DNA from: Dehalococcoidia bacterium
Lineage (GTDB): Bacteria; Chloroflexota; Dehalococcoidia; GIF9; AB-539-J10
Length of the DNA: 7,202 nucleotides
NCBI GenBank assembly: GCA_004376695.1
Contig: SOJB01000133.1
Location: forward strand, 1-7,202
Direction of reading: 5' to 3'
This document shows, in pieces, positions 1 to 5,561 of the stretch (positions are counted from its first letter, which is position 1; every line of letters starts with the position of its first letter). Below the pieces are notes generated by a model. That model was given only the letters and a program-made list of their open reading frames with translations. It searched no databases and was not told where the DNA came from. The translations under genes and the position numbers were made by a program.

Positions 1-1
1 C

Positions 2-94
2 TGGGTTGCCGGTCTGCCATTCTTCATGGTGATTCTTCTGGGATCTCTGATTTCCTTCTTGGCACGGCACTTCATACAGTATGCTTGCATTTGA
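2..94 (+). CDS. C-terminal end of a probable membrane protein (partial, 5' end outside window)
   Basis: Reading from position 2, an open frame of 30 codons runs to a TGA at 92-94. The peptide begins W-V-A-G-L-P-F-F-M-V and continues with a long hydrophobic run (about 21 residues, rich in L, I, V, F and G), then a short polar tail with A-R-H and Q-Y. That is the pattern of a last transmembrane helix followed by a positively charged C-terminus, as in permeases and other polytopic membrane proteins. The other frames over this stretch do not show this pattern. The family cannot be named from 30 residues. The gene starts upstream of the window, so neither its start nor its full length can be judged. 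A chance hydrophobic frame at the window edge remains possible. Confidence 0.5.
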   Translation, partial: WVAGLPFFMVILLGSLISFLARHFIQYACI

Positions 95-479
95 CCCTCC
101 TTTCTCCTATATAGATAGTAGGCTATTCACCTGTACGTTGTCAATAGGCGGCGCGAAAATCCACCATCTACAGCTTCGATCTCAATCTGATTTCGCTCAC
201 CGTTATCATACCGGTCTCAAGGATCGGACGATGGATTCAGGCAGGGTCAAAGACCTGCCAGGAACCGAGGAGGGCTGTAGCATTGCGGATTCACCTGACA
301 GCGCGTATCATGAGGACGTTTGTGAATCGGCTCTACGACTTCTGGGTTTCCCAAACGAAGCCAGGAGCGTTCACTCGAATCGGGGATGAGATGCACGCAT
401 CTAGTCAGGGCAGATTCAGATGCAAAGCTGACGCAAAACTAAGCAGCCTACAAAACAGCCATCCGGGATACTTCATCAA
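95..479. other. Intergenic region with no recognisable gene
   Basis: I translated this stretch in the plausible frames on both strands. The two plus-strand open frames here (81-389 and 283-603) overlap each other, lack a ribosome-binding site, and have compositions unlike a folded protein. No stem followed by a T-run, tRNA-like fold or repeat array was seen. Since it lies next to a decayed gene fragment (480-686), it may be further decayed sequence from the same locus, but no homology is visible to me. Confidence 0.4.
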
Positions 480-686
480 CTCGCGGCCGTCATTTTATGT
501 GAACCCGGTAATGGCGTCCTTCAGATGGAGAGGAACGCCATTGGCATTCAGATGCTTATGGATCGGTGTAGCCATTTCACAGTCGAGTGATGGCATGACA
601 TGATTCTGCATTTCTATGATCGTGACTGAGATTCCGCGCCTGACCAGGTTCTCCGCCGTCTCCAGTCCGACGAAACCGCCAGTCAT
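480..686 (-). pseudogene. Decayed fragment of a CoA-disulfide-reductase / NADH-oxidase-type flavoprotein
   Basis: Read on the minus strand from 686, about 63 codons give a clear match by eye to the NAD(P)H-binding Rossmann segment of the pyridine-nucleotide-disulfide oxidoreductases (CoA-disulfide reductase / NADH oxidase group). It starts T-G-G-F-V-G-L-E, where the family has G-G-G-F-I-G-L-E, then A-E-N-L, then a beta strand ending in the acidic pair-selecting residue (V-T-I-I-E-M), then V-M-P-S-L-D and H-L-N-A-N-G-V. These family proteins are usually about 440-570 residues, so this is roughly a tenth to a seventh of one. The frame is closed by TAA at 495-497. The next codons (N-D-G-R-E) still resemble the family's loop after this segment, so the TAA may be a CAA turned into a stop. 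Upstream in the same frame there is a TAA only a few codons before 686, and no N-terminal FAD domain or C-terminal dimerisation domain is visible on either side. It has no ribosome-binding site and cannot make a working enzyme. Confidence 0.7.
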
Positions 687-994
687 CCAACCCCGCCAAT
701 TTTATGGAACGTGCCCTCGCTTTCTAGCAAATCACCTCGGCGTTGCACGCTGTGGCGGGTTGCTCAACTGGCAACGACCAAATCCCTCTTGTAGCTATGT
801 AGATGGTTAGCCAGAATCCTCGTGACGTACTAGCCGTGGAAGCCCCCCCTAAGTCTGCTGCCAGAGTGGGGCATGCTCTCCTGATTAGAGGATGCTCTCG
901 CCAGTCATCGGGTAGAAAAATTCCTCTGCCTTGGTTATAGTTCTCTTTTGCAGATAGGCACGAAGTACGTATCAACATGAGGAAGGAGGATAGC
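687..994. other. Intergenic region upstream of iorA
   Basis: No intact gene is supported here. The minus-strand frame covering 724-1053 overlaps the start of iorA, has low-complexity composition and matches nothing I recognise. The only small repeat noticed is the octamer ATGCTCTC, present at 873-880 and 892-899, which may be chance. The iorA promoter should lie here. A TTGGTT at 931-936 with GATAGG at 953-958 (16-base spacer) is a weak sigma-70-like candidate, too poor to call as a feature. No riboswitch or T-box architecture was recognised. Confidence 0.4.
981..989 (+). promoter_or_regulatory. Strong Shine-Dalgarno site that selects a TTG start for iorA
   Basis: The run GGAAGGAGG at 981-989 is close to a perfect anti-16S match and sits 5 bases before the TTG at 995. 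The in-frame ATG at 977 lies upstream of this site, with no purine-rich ribosome-binding site before it. The SD would fall inside the coding region if 977 were used. This favours TTG at 995 as the true start. Confidence 0.75.
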
Positions 995-2893
995 TTGAAA
1001 GAACTGACCATTAGCTCTGACGCTCCCGGACAACGGCTTTTTGTCCTGGGCAATGAAGCGATCGCCAGGGGAGCAATAGAGGCCGGGGTTCAGGTTGCCG
1101 CTGCCTACCCCGGTACGCCATCAAGTGAAATAGTGGGAACTCTGTCCGGCGTAGCCAAAGAGCTTGACATGTACGTTGAGTGGTCAACCAACGAGAAGGT
1201 GGCCTTTGAGGTTGCCCTTGGCGCCTCGATCTGTGGGCTAAGAGCCATGGCGTCGATGAAGCATGTCGGGGTGAACGTGGCTCACGACCCACTGATGACC
1301 GCCAGCCATATCGGTGCCAAAGGAGGACTGGTTCTGGTCGCGGCTGATGACCCCTGGGCCTGGAGTTCACAGAACGAACAGGATAGCCGTTACATCGCCC
1401 TGCAGGGCTACATACCGATTCTTGAGCCATCCTCTGTCCAGGAAGCCAAAGATATGACGGCTGACGCCTTTAGACTGTCTGAAGAATTCGGGCAGCTTTT
1501 CATGCTCAGGTCAGTGACCAGGATCAGCCATGGGCGGGGCGATATCGTCCTGGGAGAGATTTCACGGGAAAGGAGAAAGGGGTTCTTCGCGAAAGATCCG
1601 GACCGCCTGGCCTATGTTCCCCGTGTAGCCAGAATAAACAAACCTCTGATGCTGGAGAGGTTTGAAAGAATAAAGAGGGCAGCAGATACACTAGCCTATA
1701 ATCAACTGCACATGGCGCGCGGCGCCCAGCTAGGTATCATCGCCTGCGGATTATCCTACAGCTATACTCTGGAGGCGCTGAGGTGGCTGGGACTCGAGGA
1801 CAAGGTCTCGGTACTGAAGATCGGAACTCCACACCCCCTCCCCGAGCAGCTGATAATGAGACTGCTGAAATCAGTGAAGGAGATACTGGTAGTAGAGGAA
1901 CTGGACCCTTTTGTTGAGCTTCATGTAAAAGCCATCGTGGGAGGACACAATATATCGGTCAAAGTTCACGGGAAGGACCTGGTGTCTCGAACAGGAGAGC
2001 TATCGACGAGAAAGGTCACGGAGGCTATTGCCAGGTTGACCGAATGCAAGCTCCCGGTCGATTTCGCCGAGCTAGACAAGCTAGAGCAGGAGGTGGCTCC
2101 GCTTCTGCCCTTGAGACCGCCAGCCCTGTGTGCTGGTTGCTCTCACCGCGCCTCCTTCCGCGCCATTACTGCGGCAGCACAGAGAGTAGCCAGAGGGTAC
2201 GGCGAAGATGTAGAGCCTATCTACCCCGGCGATATCGGCTGCTACACATTGGCCCTGAACCCGCCACAACACGCCGTGGATACCTGTATCTGTATGGGGG
2301 GAAGCTTTGGGCTTGCCAATGGTATGGCCCATGTAGTGGAAGCCCCGATAGTAGCTCACCTGGGCGACTCAACCTTCTTTCACTCCGGAATACCTCCTCT
2401 GATAAACGCCGTCTATAATAAGGCAAACATAACCATGGTTGTGCTTGATAACTCAGCCACGGCTATGACCGGCTTCCAACCTCACCCCGGCACCGGCCAT
2501 ACGGCTACCGGAGATGAAGCTGTTTCCCTAAAGGCAGAGGATGTAGCCAGGGCCTGTGGAGTGAAATTCGTCGAGGTCGTCGACCCCCTCGACCTGAAGG
2601 TAGCAACTGAGACCATAGAAAAAGCGATAAGGTTCCAGGGGCCGGCGGTCGTGGTCTCCCGGGGACCATGTGCCACGATTGAGCTGAGGGAAAAGAGACA
2701 GGCGGGAGAGGAGGTGGTTCCCTGCTACATCGATCAGGACAAATGCAACCCCGGGTGTGACGCCTGCATCCAACTGCTGGGTTGTCCGGCGATAATAAAA
2801 GAGGGAGATAAAACGGTGATTGACGCCCTGCTATGCACCGGTTGCGGCCTCTGTGCCCAGGTCTGCCCTTACAAAGCTATAATACAGGAGTGA
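995..2893 (+). CDS. iorA: Indolepyruvate:ferredoxin oxidoreductase, alpha subunit
   Basis: The large subunit of the enzyme that oxidatively decarboxylates indolepyruvate and other aryl-pyruvates to aryl-acetyl-CoA, passing electrons to ferredoxin. It works in the cytoplasm of anaerobes, in aromatic amino-acid breakdown. Residues below are numbered from the alternative ATG at 977; subtract 6 for the TTG start. The N-terminal pyrimidine domain has A-Y-P-G-T-P-S-S-E at about 43-51 and the N-E-K-V-A-F-E segment near 72-78, typical of this family. The thiamine-diphosphate domain has C-A-G-C-S-H-R at 385-391, P-G-D-I-G-C-Y near 417-423 and the G-D-S ... D-N pair at 463-465 and 491-492. The C-terminal ferredoxin domain has eight cysteines for two [4Fe-4S] clusters: C590, C594, C597, C603 and C620, C623, C626, C630. 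The length (632 residues) is normal. iorB follows after 5 bases, so the two are surely co-transcribed. Specificity among indole-, phenyl- and hydroxyphenyl-pyruvate cannot be read from sequence. Confidence 0.96.
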   Translation: MKELTISSDAPGQRLFVLGNEAIARGAIEAGVQVAAAYPGTPSSEIVGTLSGVAKELDMYVEWSTNEKVAFEVALGASICGLRAMASMKHVGVNVAHDPLMTASHIGAKGGLVLVAADDPWAWSSQNEQDSRYIALQGYIPILEPSSVQEAKDMTADAFRLSEEFGQLFMLRSVTRISHGRGDIVLGEISRERRKGFFAKDPDRLAYVPRVARINKPLMLERFERIKRAADTLAYNQLHMARGAQLGIIACGLSYSYTLEALRWLGLEDKVSVLKIGTPHPLPEQLIMRLLKSVKEILVVEELDPFVELHVKAIVGGHNISVKVHGKDLVSRTGELSTRKVTEAIARLTECKLPVDFAELDKLEQEVAPLLPLRPPALCAGCSHRASFRAITAAAQRVARGYGEDVEPIYPGDIGCYTLALNPPQHAVDTCICMGGSFGLANGMAHVVEAPIVAHLGDSTFFHSGIPPLINAVYNKANITMVVLDNSATAMTGFQPHPGTGHTATGDEAVSLKAEDVARACGVKFVEVVDPLDLKVATETIEKAIRFQGPAVVVSRGPCATIELREKRQAGEEVVPCYIDQDKCNPGCDACIQLLGCPAIIKEGDKTVIDALLCTGCGLCAQVCPYKAIIQE

Positions 2894-2898
2894 ATGGA

Positions 2899-3504
2899 AT
2901 GGTGAAGGAATTCAACATACTGCTCGCCGGTGTTGGTGGACAGGGGGTAATCCTGATGTCGGAGCTGCTGGGAAAGGCGGCCATTGCTGATGGATTGAAG
3001 GTTAGAGGCTCCGAGATACTGGGGATGGCGGTCAGGGGTGGCTCGGTAACCAGCATCATCAGAATGGGAGACGATGTCTATGGTCCTCTTATCCCTCAGG
3101 GGAAGTGTCATATTCTAATAGGGCTGGAGCCCTCGGAGGGACTGAGATATGTAAGCTATCTGTCAAAATCCGGCCTGGTCATACTTAACACAGCACCGAT
3201 AGTGCCGTTCACCGTGTCCCTCGGTCAAAGCGCTTATCCCGATCTGGACAGGATACTGGAGAGGCTTAACACCATCGTCAGCGAAGTAGTCACGCTCGAC
3301 GCTGCTCAGATCGCACAAGATGCCGGCAGCCTGCTGGCGGCCAACGTTGTGATGCTGGGAGCATTGTTCGGTATCGAGTTACTCCCGATAAAGACAGCGA
3401 CGATAAAGGAGACTATCCGGGCGCGTTTCCCGGCTAAGGTAGCTCCGGTTAACATCAGAGCCTTTGACCTTGGCTACCAGGCATCGCGGCAAGCAGTAGA
3501 ATAG
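2899..3504 (+). CDS. iorB: Indolepyruvate:ferredoxin oxidoreductase, beta subunit
   Basis: The small partner of IorA, carrying the 2-oxoacid:acceptor oxidoreductase gamma-type domain. The protein is 201 residues, close to the usual length. It begins with the glycine-rich G-V-G-G-Q-G at residues 11-16 after a hydrophobic beta strand, and has the family R-G-G-S-V-T segment at 46-51, L-E-P-S-E at 76-80 and A-N-V-V-M-L-G-A-L at 148-156. The open frame extends back to 2833 inside iorA, but the ATG at 2899 is preferred: AGGAG at 2886-2890 sits 8 bases before it, overlapping the last codons of iorA, and the protein then begins just before the conserved first strand. GTG at 2902 is a second in-frame option. 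The 5-base gap after the iorA stop suggests translational coupling and equal amounts of the two subunits. No ferredoxin motif is present in this subunit, as expected. At 43-50 the sequence reads M-A-V-R-G-G-S-V, where many relatives have Q before R-G-G. Confidence 0.95.
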   Translation: MVKEFNILLAGVGGQGVILMSELLGKAAIADGLKVRGSEILGMAVRGGSVTSIIRMGDDVYGPLIPQGKCHILIGLEPSEGLRYVSYLSKSGLVILNTAPIVPFTVSLGQSAYPDLDRILERLNTIVSEVVTLDAAQIAQDAGSLLAANVVMLGALFGIELLPIKTATIKETIRARFPAKVAPVNIRAFDLGYQASRQAVE

Positions 3505-3617
3505 GCCTTATGCCGCCAGTTGCGTAATATGCGCCGCTCTTGCCGACACCTTGCTCCGCACCATGCTGTCAATCAACTGAGTATCACACCCTGGGCAGCT
3601 CCTGACCATAACCTCAA

Positions 3618-3633
3618 CCCGGGATGGCCCGGG
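3618..3633. repeat. Inverted repeat / stem-loop in iorB-DUF362 spacer
   Basis: CCCGGG, four bases, CCCGGG. Each arm is itself a palindrome, so the two form a perfect 6-bp GC stem with a 4-base loop. It lies 113 bases after the iorB stop. No T-run follows, so it is not a standard intrinsic terminator. Confidence 0.5.
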
Positions 3634-3638
3634 ACGTT

Positions 3639-3658
3639 GCTGCCGGCCTCCAGGCAGC
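3639..3658. repeat. Second stem-loop, flanked by ACGTT direct repeats
   Basis: GCTGCC at 3639-3644 pairs with GGCAGC at 3653-3658 across an 8-base loop. The hairpin is bracketed by the pentamer ACGTT at 3634-3638 and again at 3660-3664. It lies 5 bases after the first stem-loop. No T-run follows. Confidence 0.45.
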
Positions 3659-3694
3659 CACGTTCCTAGACCGTCTCCGTCAGGGTTCACGGGC

Positions 3695-3709
3695 AGCGCT
3701 TTTGGCGCT
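3695..3709. repeat. Third stem-loop in the spacer
   Basis: AGCGC at 3695-3699 pairs with GCGCT at 3705-3709 across the loop TTTTG. The stem is short (5 bp), so it could be chance in GC-rich DNA, but it is the third hairpin within about 90 bases. Confidence 0.35.
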
Positions 3710-3770
3710 CCGCGCAGCGGCATGATGTGGGCTGTAACTAATAGCAGTGACGTCAAACCTACCAGCCTGG

Positions 3771-3796
3771 TTGAACCGACGTATATCGGCTATAAT
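3771..3796 (+). promoter_or_regulatory. Candidate sigma-70-type promoter of the DUF362 gene
   Basis: A perfect -10 hexamer TATAAT lies at 3791-3796, 32 bases before the ATG at 3829, which leaves room for a short leader and the SD. The best -35 candidate is TTGAAC at 3771-3776, but the spacer is then only 14 bases, below the usual 16-18. A small inverted repeat (CCGA ... TCGG, 3776-3789) lies between the two boxes. The -10 is convincing, the -35 is not. Confidence 0.45.
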
Positions 3797-3828
3797 CGGG
3801 CTATGCTCGGCAACCAGAGGAGGCCGTT

Positions 3829-4722
3829 ATGACAAAAGTGGCGTTGGTAAGGACAAGGGACCGGGGTGCAGGTGTCAGGCAGGCAATCGACCTCCTCGAG
3901 TCCGATCCTGTTCATGACAAGAGCGTGGTTCTCAAACCCAATTTCAACTCCGCTGACCCGGCACCGGGTTCAACGCACAACGACACACTGCGGTCTCTGG
4001 TCCTGGCCCTTCAGCAGATGGGAGCAAAGCAGGTTACCCTGGCTGAGCGAAGCGGACCGGGAGACAGCACCCGGACGGTTATGGAGAAGAAGGGGATTTT
4101 CAACCTGGCTAAAGAGCTGGCTTTCAACGTCGTCAATCTGGAGGAGGTGGCCCCCGAGGGCTGGAGCAAGATTGAGCCTGGAGACAGTCATTGGAGCCAG
4201 GGTTTTCATTTTCCGCGGATCTACCTCGAAGCGGAATCAATCGTCCAGACCTGCTGTCTCAAGACACACGCTTACGGCGGTCATTTCACACTCTCTCTGA
4301 AGAACGCGGTAGGCCTTGTGCCCCTGGCAGGATATCCCTATATGAAAGAGCTTCACTCCTCACCGTACCAGCGGCAGATGATTGCCGAGATTAACACCGC
4401 TTATTCGCCCGACCTGGTGGTGATGGATGGCGTCGAGGCGTTCGTCGATGGCGGTCCTGCCCGCGGCACCAGGGTGGATGCCAGAGTGATGCTGGCCTCC
4501 GCCGACCGGGTGGCCATCGACGCTGTGGGGGTAGCTGTTCTCCGTCTGCTGGGGACGACACCGGAGGTCAGTCGCGGATCCATCTTTGAACAAGATCAGA
4601 TTGCACGGGCTGCTGAGCTAGGTCTGGGCGTCACCTCGGCAAAACAGATTCAGCTTGTCACCGGAGACGCCGAGAGCCAGACCTTCGCCGGGGAGGTCAG
4701 AGATATCCTGGCTCGCAGCTAG
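3829..4722 (+). CDS. DUF362 domain-containing protein
   Basis: A 297-residue protein made up almost wholly of one DUF362 domain. Family members are of unproven function; many carry an added ferredoxin domain, which is absent here. Landmarks: V-V-L-K-P-N-F-N at 33-40; the G-A-K-x-V-T-L-A-E-R strand at 65-74; C-L-K-T-H at 143-147 followed by the F-T-L-S-L-K-N-A-V-G-L-V-P stretch at 153-165, the most conserved part of the family; V-V-M-D-G-V-E-A at 197-204 with G-G-P-x-x-G at 208-213; and D-R-V-A-I-D-A-V-G at 226-234. No signal peptide or membrane helix is seen, so it is probably cytoplasmic. The start is well supported: AGAGGAGG at 3816-3823 lies 5 bases before the ATG, with a TATAAT box further upstream. 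Two adjacent cysteines (142-143) sit at the conserved C-L-K-T-H segment. The 324-base gap from iorB and 259-base gap to the next gene suggest it is transcribed alone. The family call is secure; the biochemical role is unknown. Confidence 0.9.
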   Translation: MTKVALVRTRDRGAGVRQAIDLLESDPVHDKSVVLKPNFNSADPAPGSTHNDTLRSLVLALQQMGAKQVTLAERSGPGDSTRTVMEKKGIFNLAKELAFNVVNLEEVAPEGWSKIEPGDSHWSQGFHFPRIYLEAESIVQTCCLKTHAYGGHFTLSLKNAVGLVPLAGYPYMKELHSSPYQRQMIAEINTAYSPDLVVMDGVEAFVDGGPARGTRVDARVMLASADRVAIDAVGVAVLRLLGTTPEVSRGSIFEQDQIARAAELGLGVTSAKQIQLVTGDAESQTFAGEVRDILARS

Positions 4723-4981
4723 TCCGTACGCGCATTACCGGATGTGATTAGCCTCTGCCACAATCTGCCCAATGCTGCACAGTCTCCAGTCAACGCCGCT
4801 TGCCTTTCCGAAGTCCTGCTTACAGGCCGTATGCCCCGAGAGGCAACGATGTGCTGCGGCTGTATGCTACAGCCATTGACAATCGCGCGCTGGATAGTTA
4901 GACTGCAGTTGGCGCACGCTTAGCAGTATTGTTCGAGACAACTGAAGGCAAGCTGCAGGCGAGAAGACAAAGGAGACGGCA
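4723..4981. other. Spacer between the DUF362 and ABM-like genes
   Basis: No coding frame of substance and no tRNA-like fold was found. The one clear structure is the perfect hairpin at 4858-4874, annotated separately. The last bases hold the SD of the next gene (AAGGAG, 4970-4975, 6 bases before the ATG at 4982). No convincing -35/-10 pair was seen. Confidence 0.4.
4858..4874. repeat. Perfect small hairpin upstream of the ABM-like gene
   Basis: GGCTGTA, loop TGC, TACAGCC: a perfect 7-bp stem with a 3-base loop. It lies 136 bases after the DUF362 stop and 107 bases before the next ATG. There is no T-run after it, so it is a poor intrinsic terminator. It could be a protein-binding palindrome, a transcript 3' end, or chance. 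Confidence 0.45.
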
Positions 4982-5278
4982 ATGACTAAGGGCATCGTAG
5001 GATTCAAGGTGAGAAACTATAAGGACATAGAGCCCACATTGCTGAAGCTCAGGTCGCATGCCATGCAATATCCAGGCTTCGTGAGCGCCGAGAATCTCGT
5101 CAGCGACGTGGATTCATCTGTTGTGGTAATGATAAGCACATGGGAGACGGTTGAAAACTGGAGGACGTGGCTGAAGTCAAGGATAACGAAAGACCTGCTC
5201 CGCCAAGACAAAGAACTCGCGATGGAAAAGCCCAGAGTAACCGCATACAGGATAATGCCAACAGCAGAATGGCGCTAG
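4982..5278 (+). CDS. Small ABM-like (antibiotic biosynthesis monooxygenase-type) dimeric alpha/beta-barrel protein
   Basis: A 98-residue protein whose layout fits a ferredoxin-like alpha/beta-barrel monomer of the ABM type. A first strand (G-I-V-G-F-K-V, 4-10) is followed by a helix (about 14-28), the P-G-F-V-S-A-E-N-L turn and strand at 31-39, a third strand V-V-V-M-I-S-T-W (47-54), a second helix starting W-x-x-W (W60, W63), and a last strand V-T-A-Y-R-I (86-91). The P-G-F and mid-domain tryptophans are typical of the superfamily, which includes quinol monooxygenases, haem-degrading enzymes and many proteins of unknown role, usually dimers. AAGGAG at 4970-4975 lies 6 bases before the ATG, so the start is well supported. 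No signal peptide is seen. Catalytic residues cannot be assigned, so an enzymatic function should not be assumed. It probably forms its own transcription unit. Confidence 0.75.
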   Translation: MTKGIVGFKVRNYKDIEPTLLKLRSHAMQYPGFVSAENLVSDVDSSVVVMISTWETVENWRTWLKSRITKDLLRQDKELAMEKPRVTAYRIMPTAEWR

Positions 5279-5561
5279 CAGGGCACCAGGCTCCGGCGGC
5301 AGCACCTCCTCCCGGTTCTTCCGTTACACCGACCGTTCAGCACTACTGCCCTCAAAGCCACCAAGAGCCTCTAAGTCTGCAGATGGATGATGCTCGGCGC
5401 CCATCAGTTACAGCCCGATATGATGGATGGTATTATGAGCGAGATCACGAGTCAGCTAGTCCGATGATCGAAACTGAGATAGTATAGGGACGGATCATGG
5501 GCAGCTACAACAGGTAGACCGCATTGCCACGGACTTTCCGGAAGATATCGATTAAACGAGA

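Larger units (their letters stand above)
3505..3828. other. Structured, GC-rich spacer between iorB and the DUF362 gene
   Basis: No protein gene is supported. A minus-strand frame of 82 codons (3508-3756) exists, but it has no ribosome-binding site, is rich in R, G and P, and matches no fold I know. What stands out is potential RNA structure: three short inverted repeats at 3618-3633, 3639-3658 and 3695-3709, annotated separately. The right end carries the TATAAT box and SD of the next gene. The spacer could hold the iorAB transcript end, a small RNA or a repeated non-coding element; sequence alone does not decide. Confidence 0.45.

Noticed and set aside
283..603. Plus-strand open frame across the left intergenic region
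   Set aside because: It runs antisense across the flavoprotein relic, has no SD and resembles no protein; the relic's minus-strand reading is far better supported.
873..899. ATGCTCTC direct repeat upstream of iorA
   Set aside because: Only two 8-base copies, 19 bases apart, with no third copy and no symmetry. Too short to call an operator.
724..1053. Minus-strand open frame overlapping the iorA start
   Set aside because: It overlaps a certain gene antisense, shows no family features and does not join the flavoprotein relic in frame.
3508..3756. Minus-strand open frame of 82 codons in the iorB-DUF362 spacer
   Set aside because: No ribosome-binding site, biased R/G/P composition and no recognisable motif apart from a chance-looking C-P-G-C. 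The open frame can be explained by GC-rich inverted repeats.
4723..4981. Possible tRNA (a GTTCGAGA T-loop-like string at 4931-4938)
   Set aside because: The flanking bases do not form an acceptor stem, an anticodon arm or a D arm.
5167..5487. Plus-strand open frame starting inside the ABM-like gene and running into the spacer
   Set aside because: It starts in a shifted frame within a supported gene. The part beyond 5278 is rich in P, S, Q and A, with no domain and no ribosome-binding site of its own.
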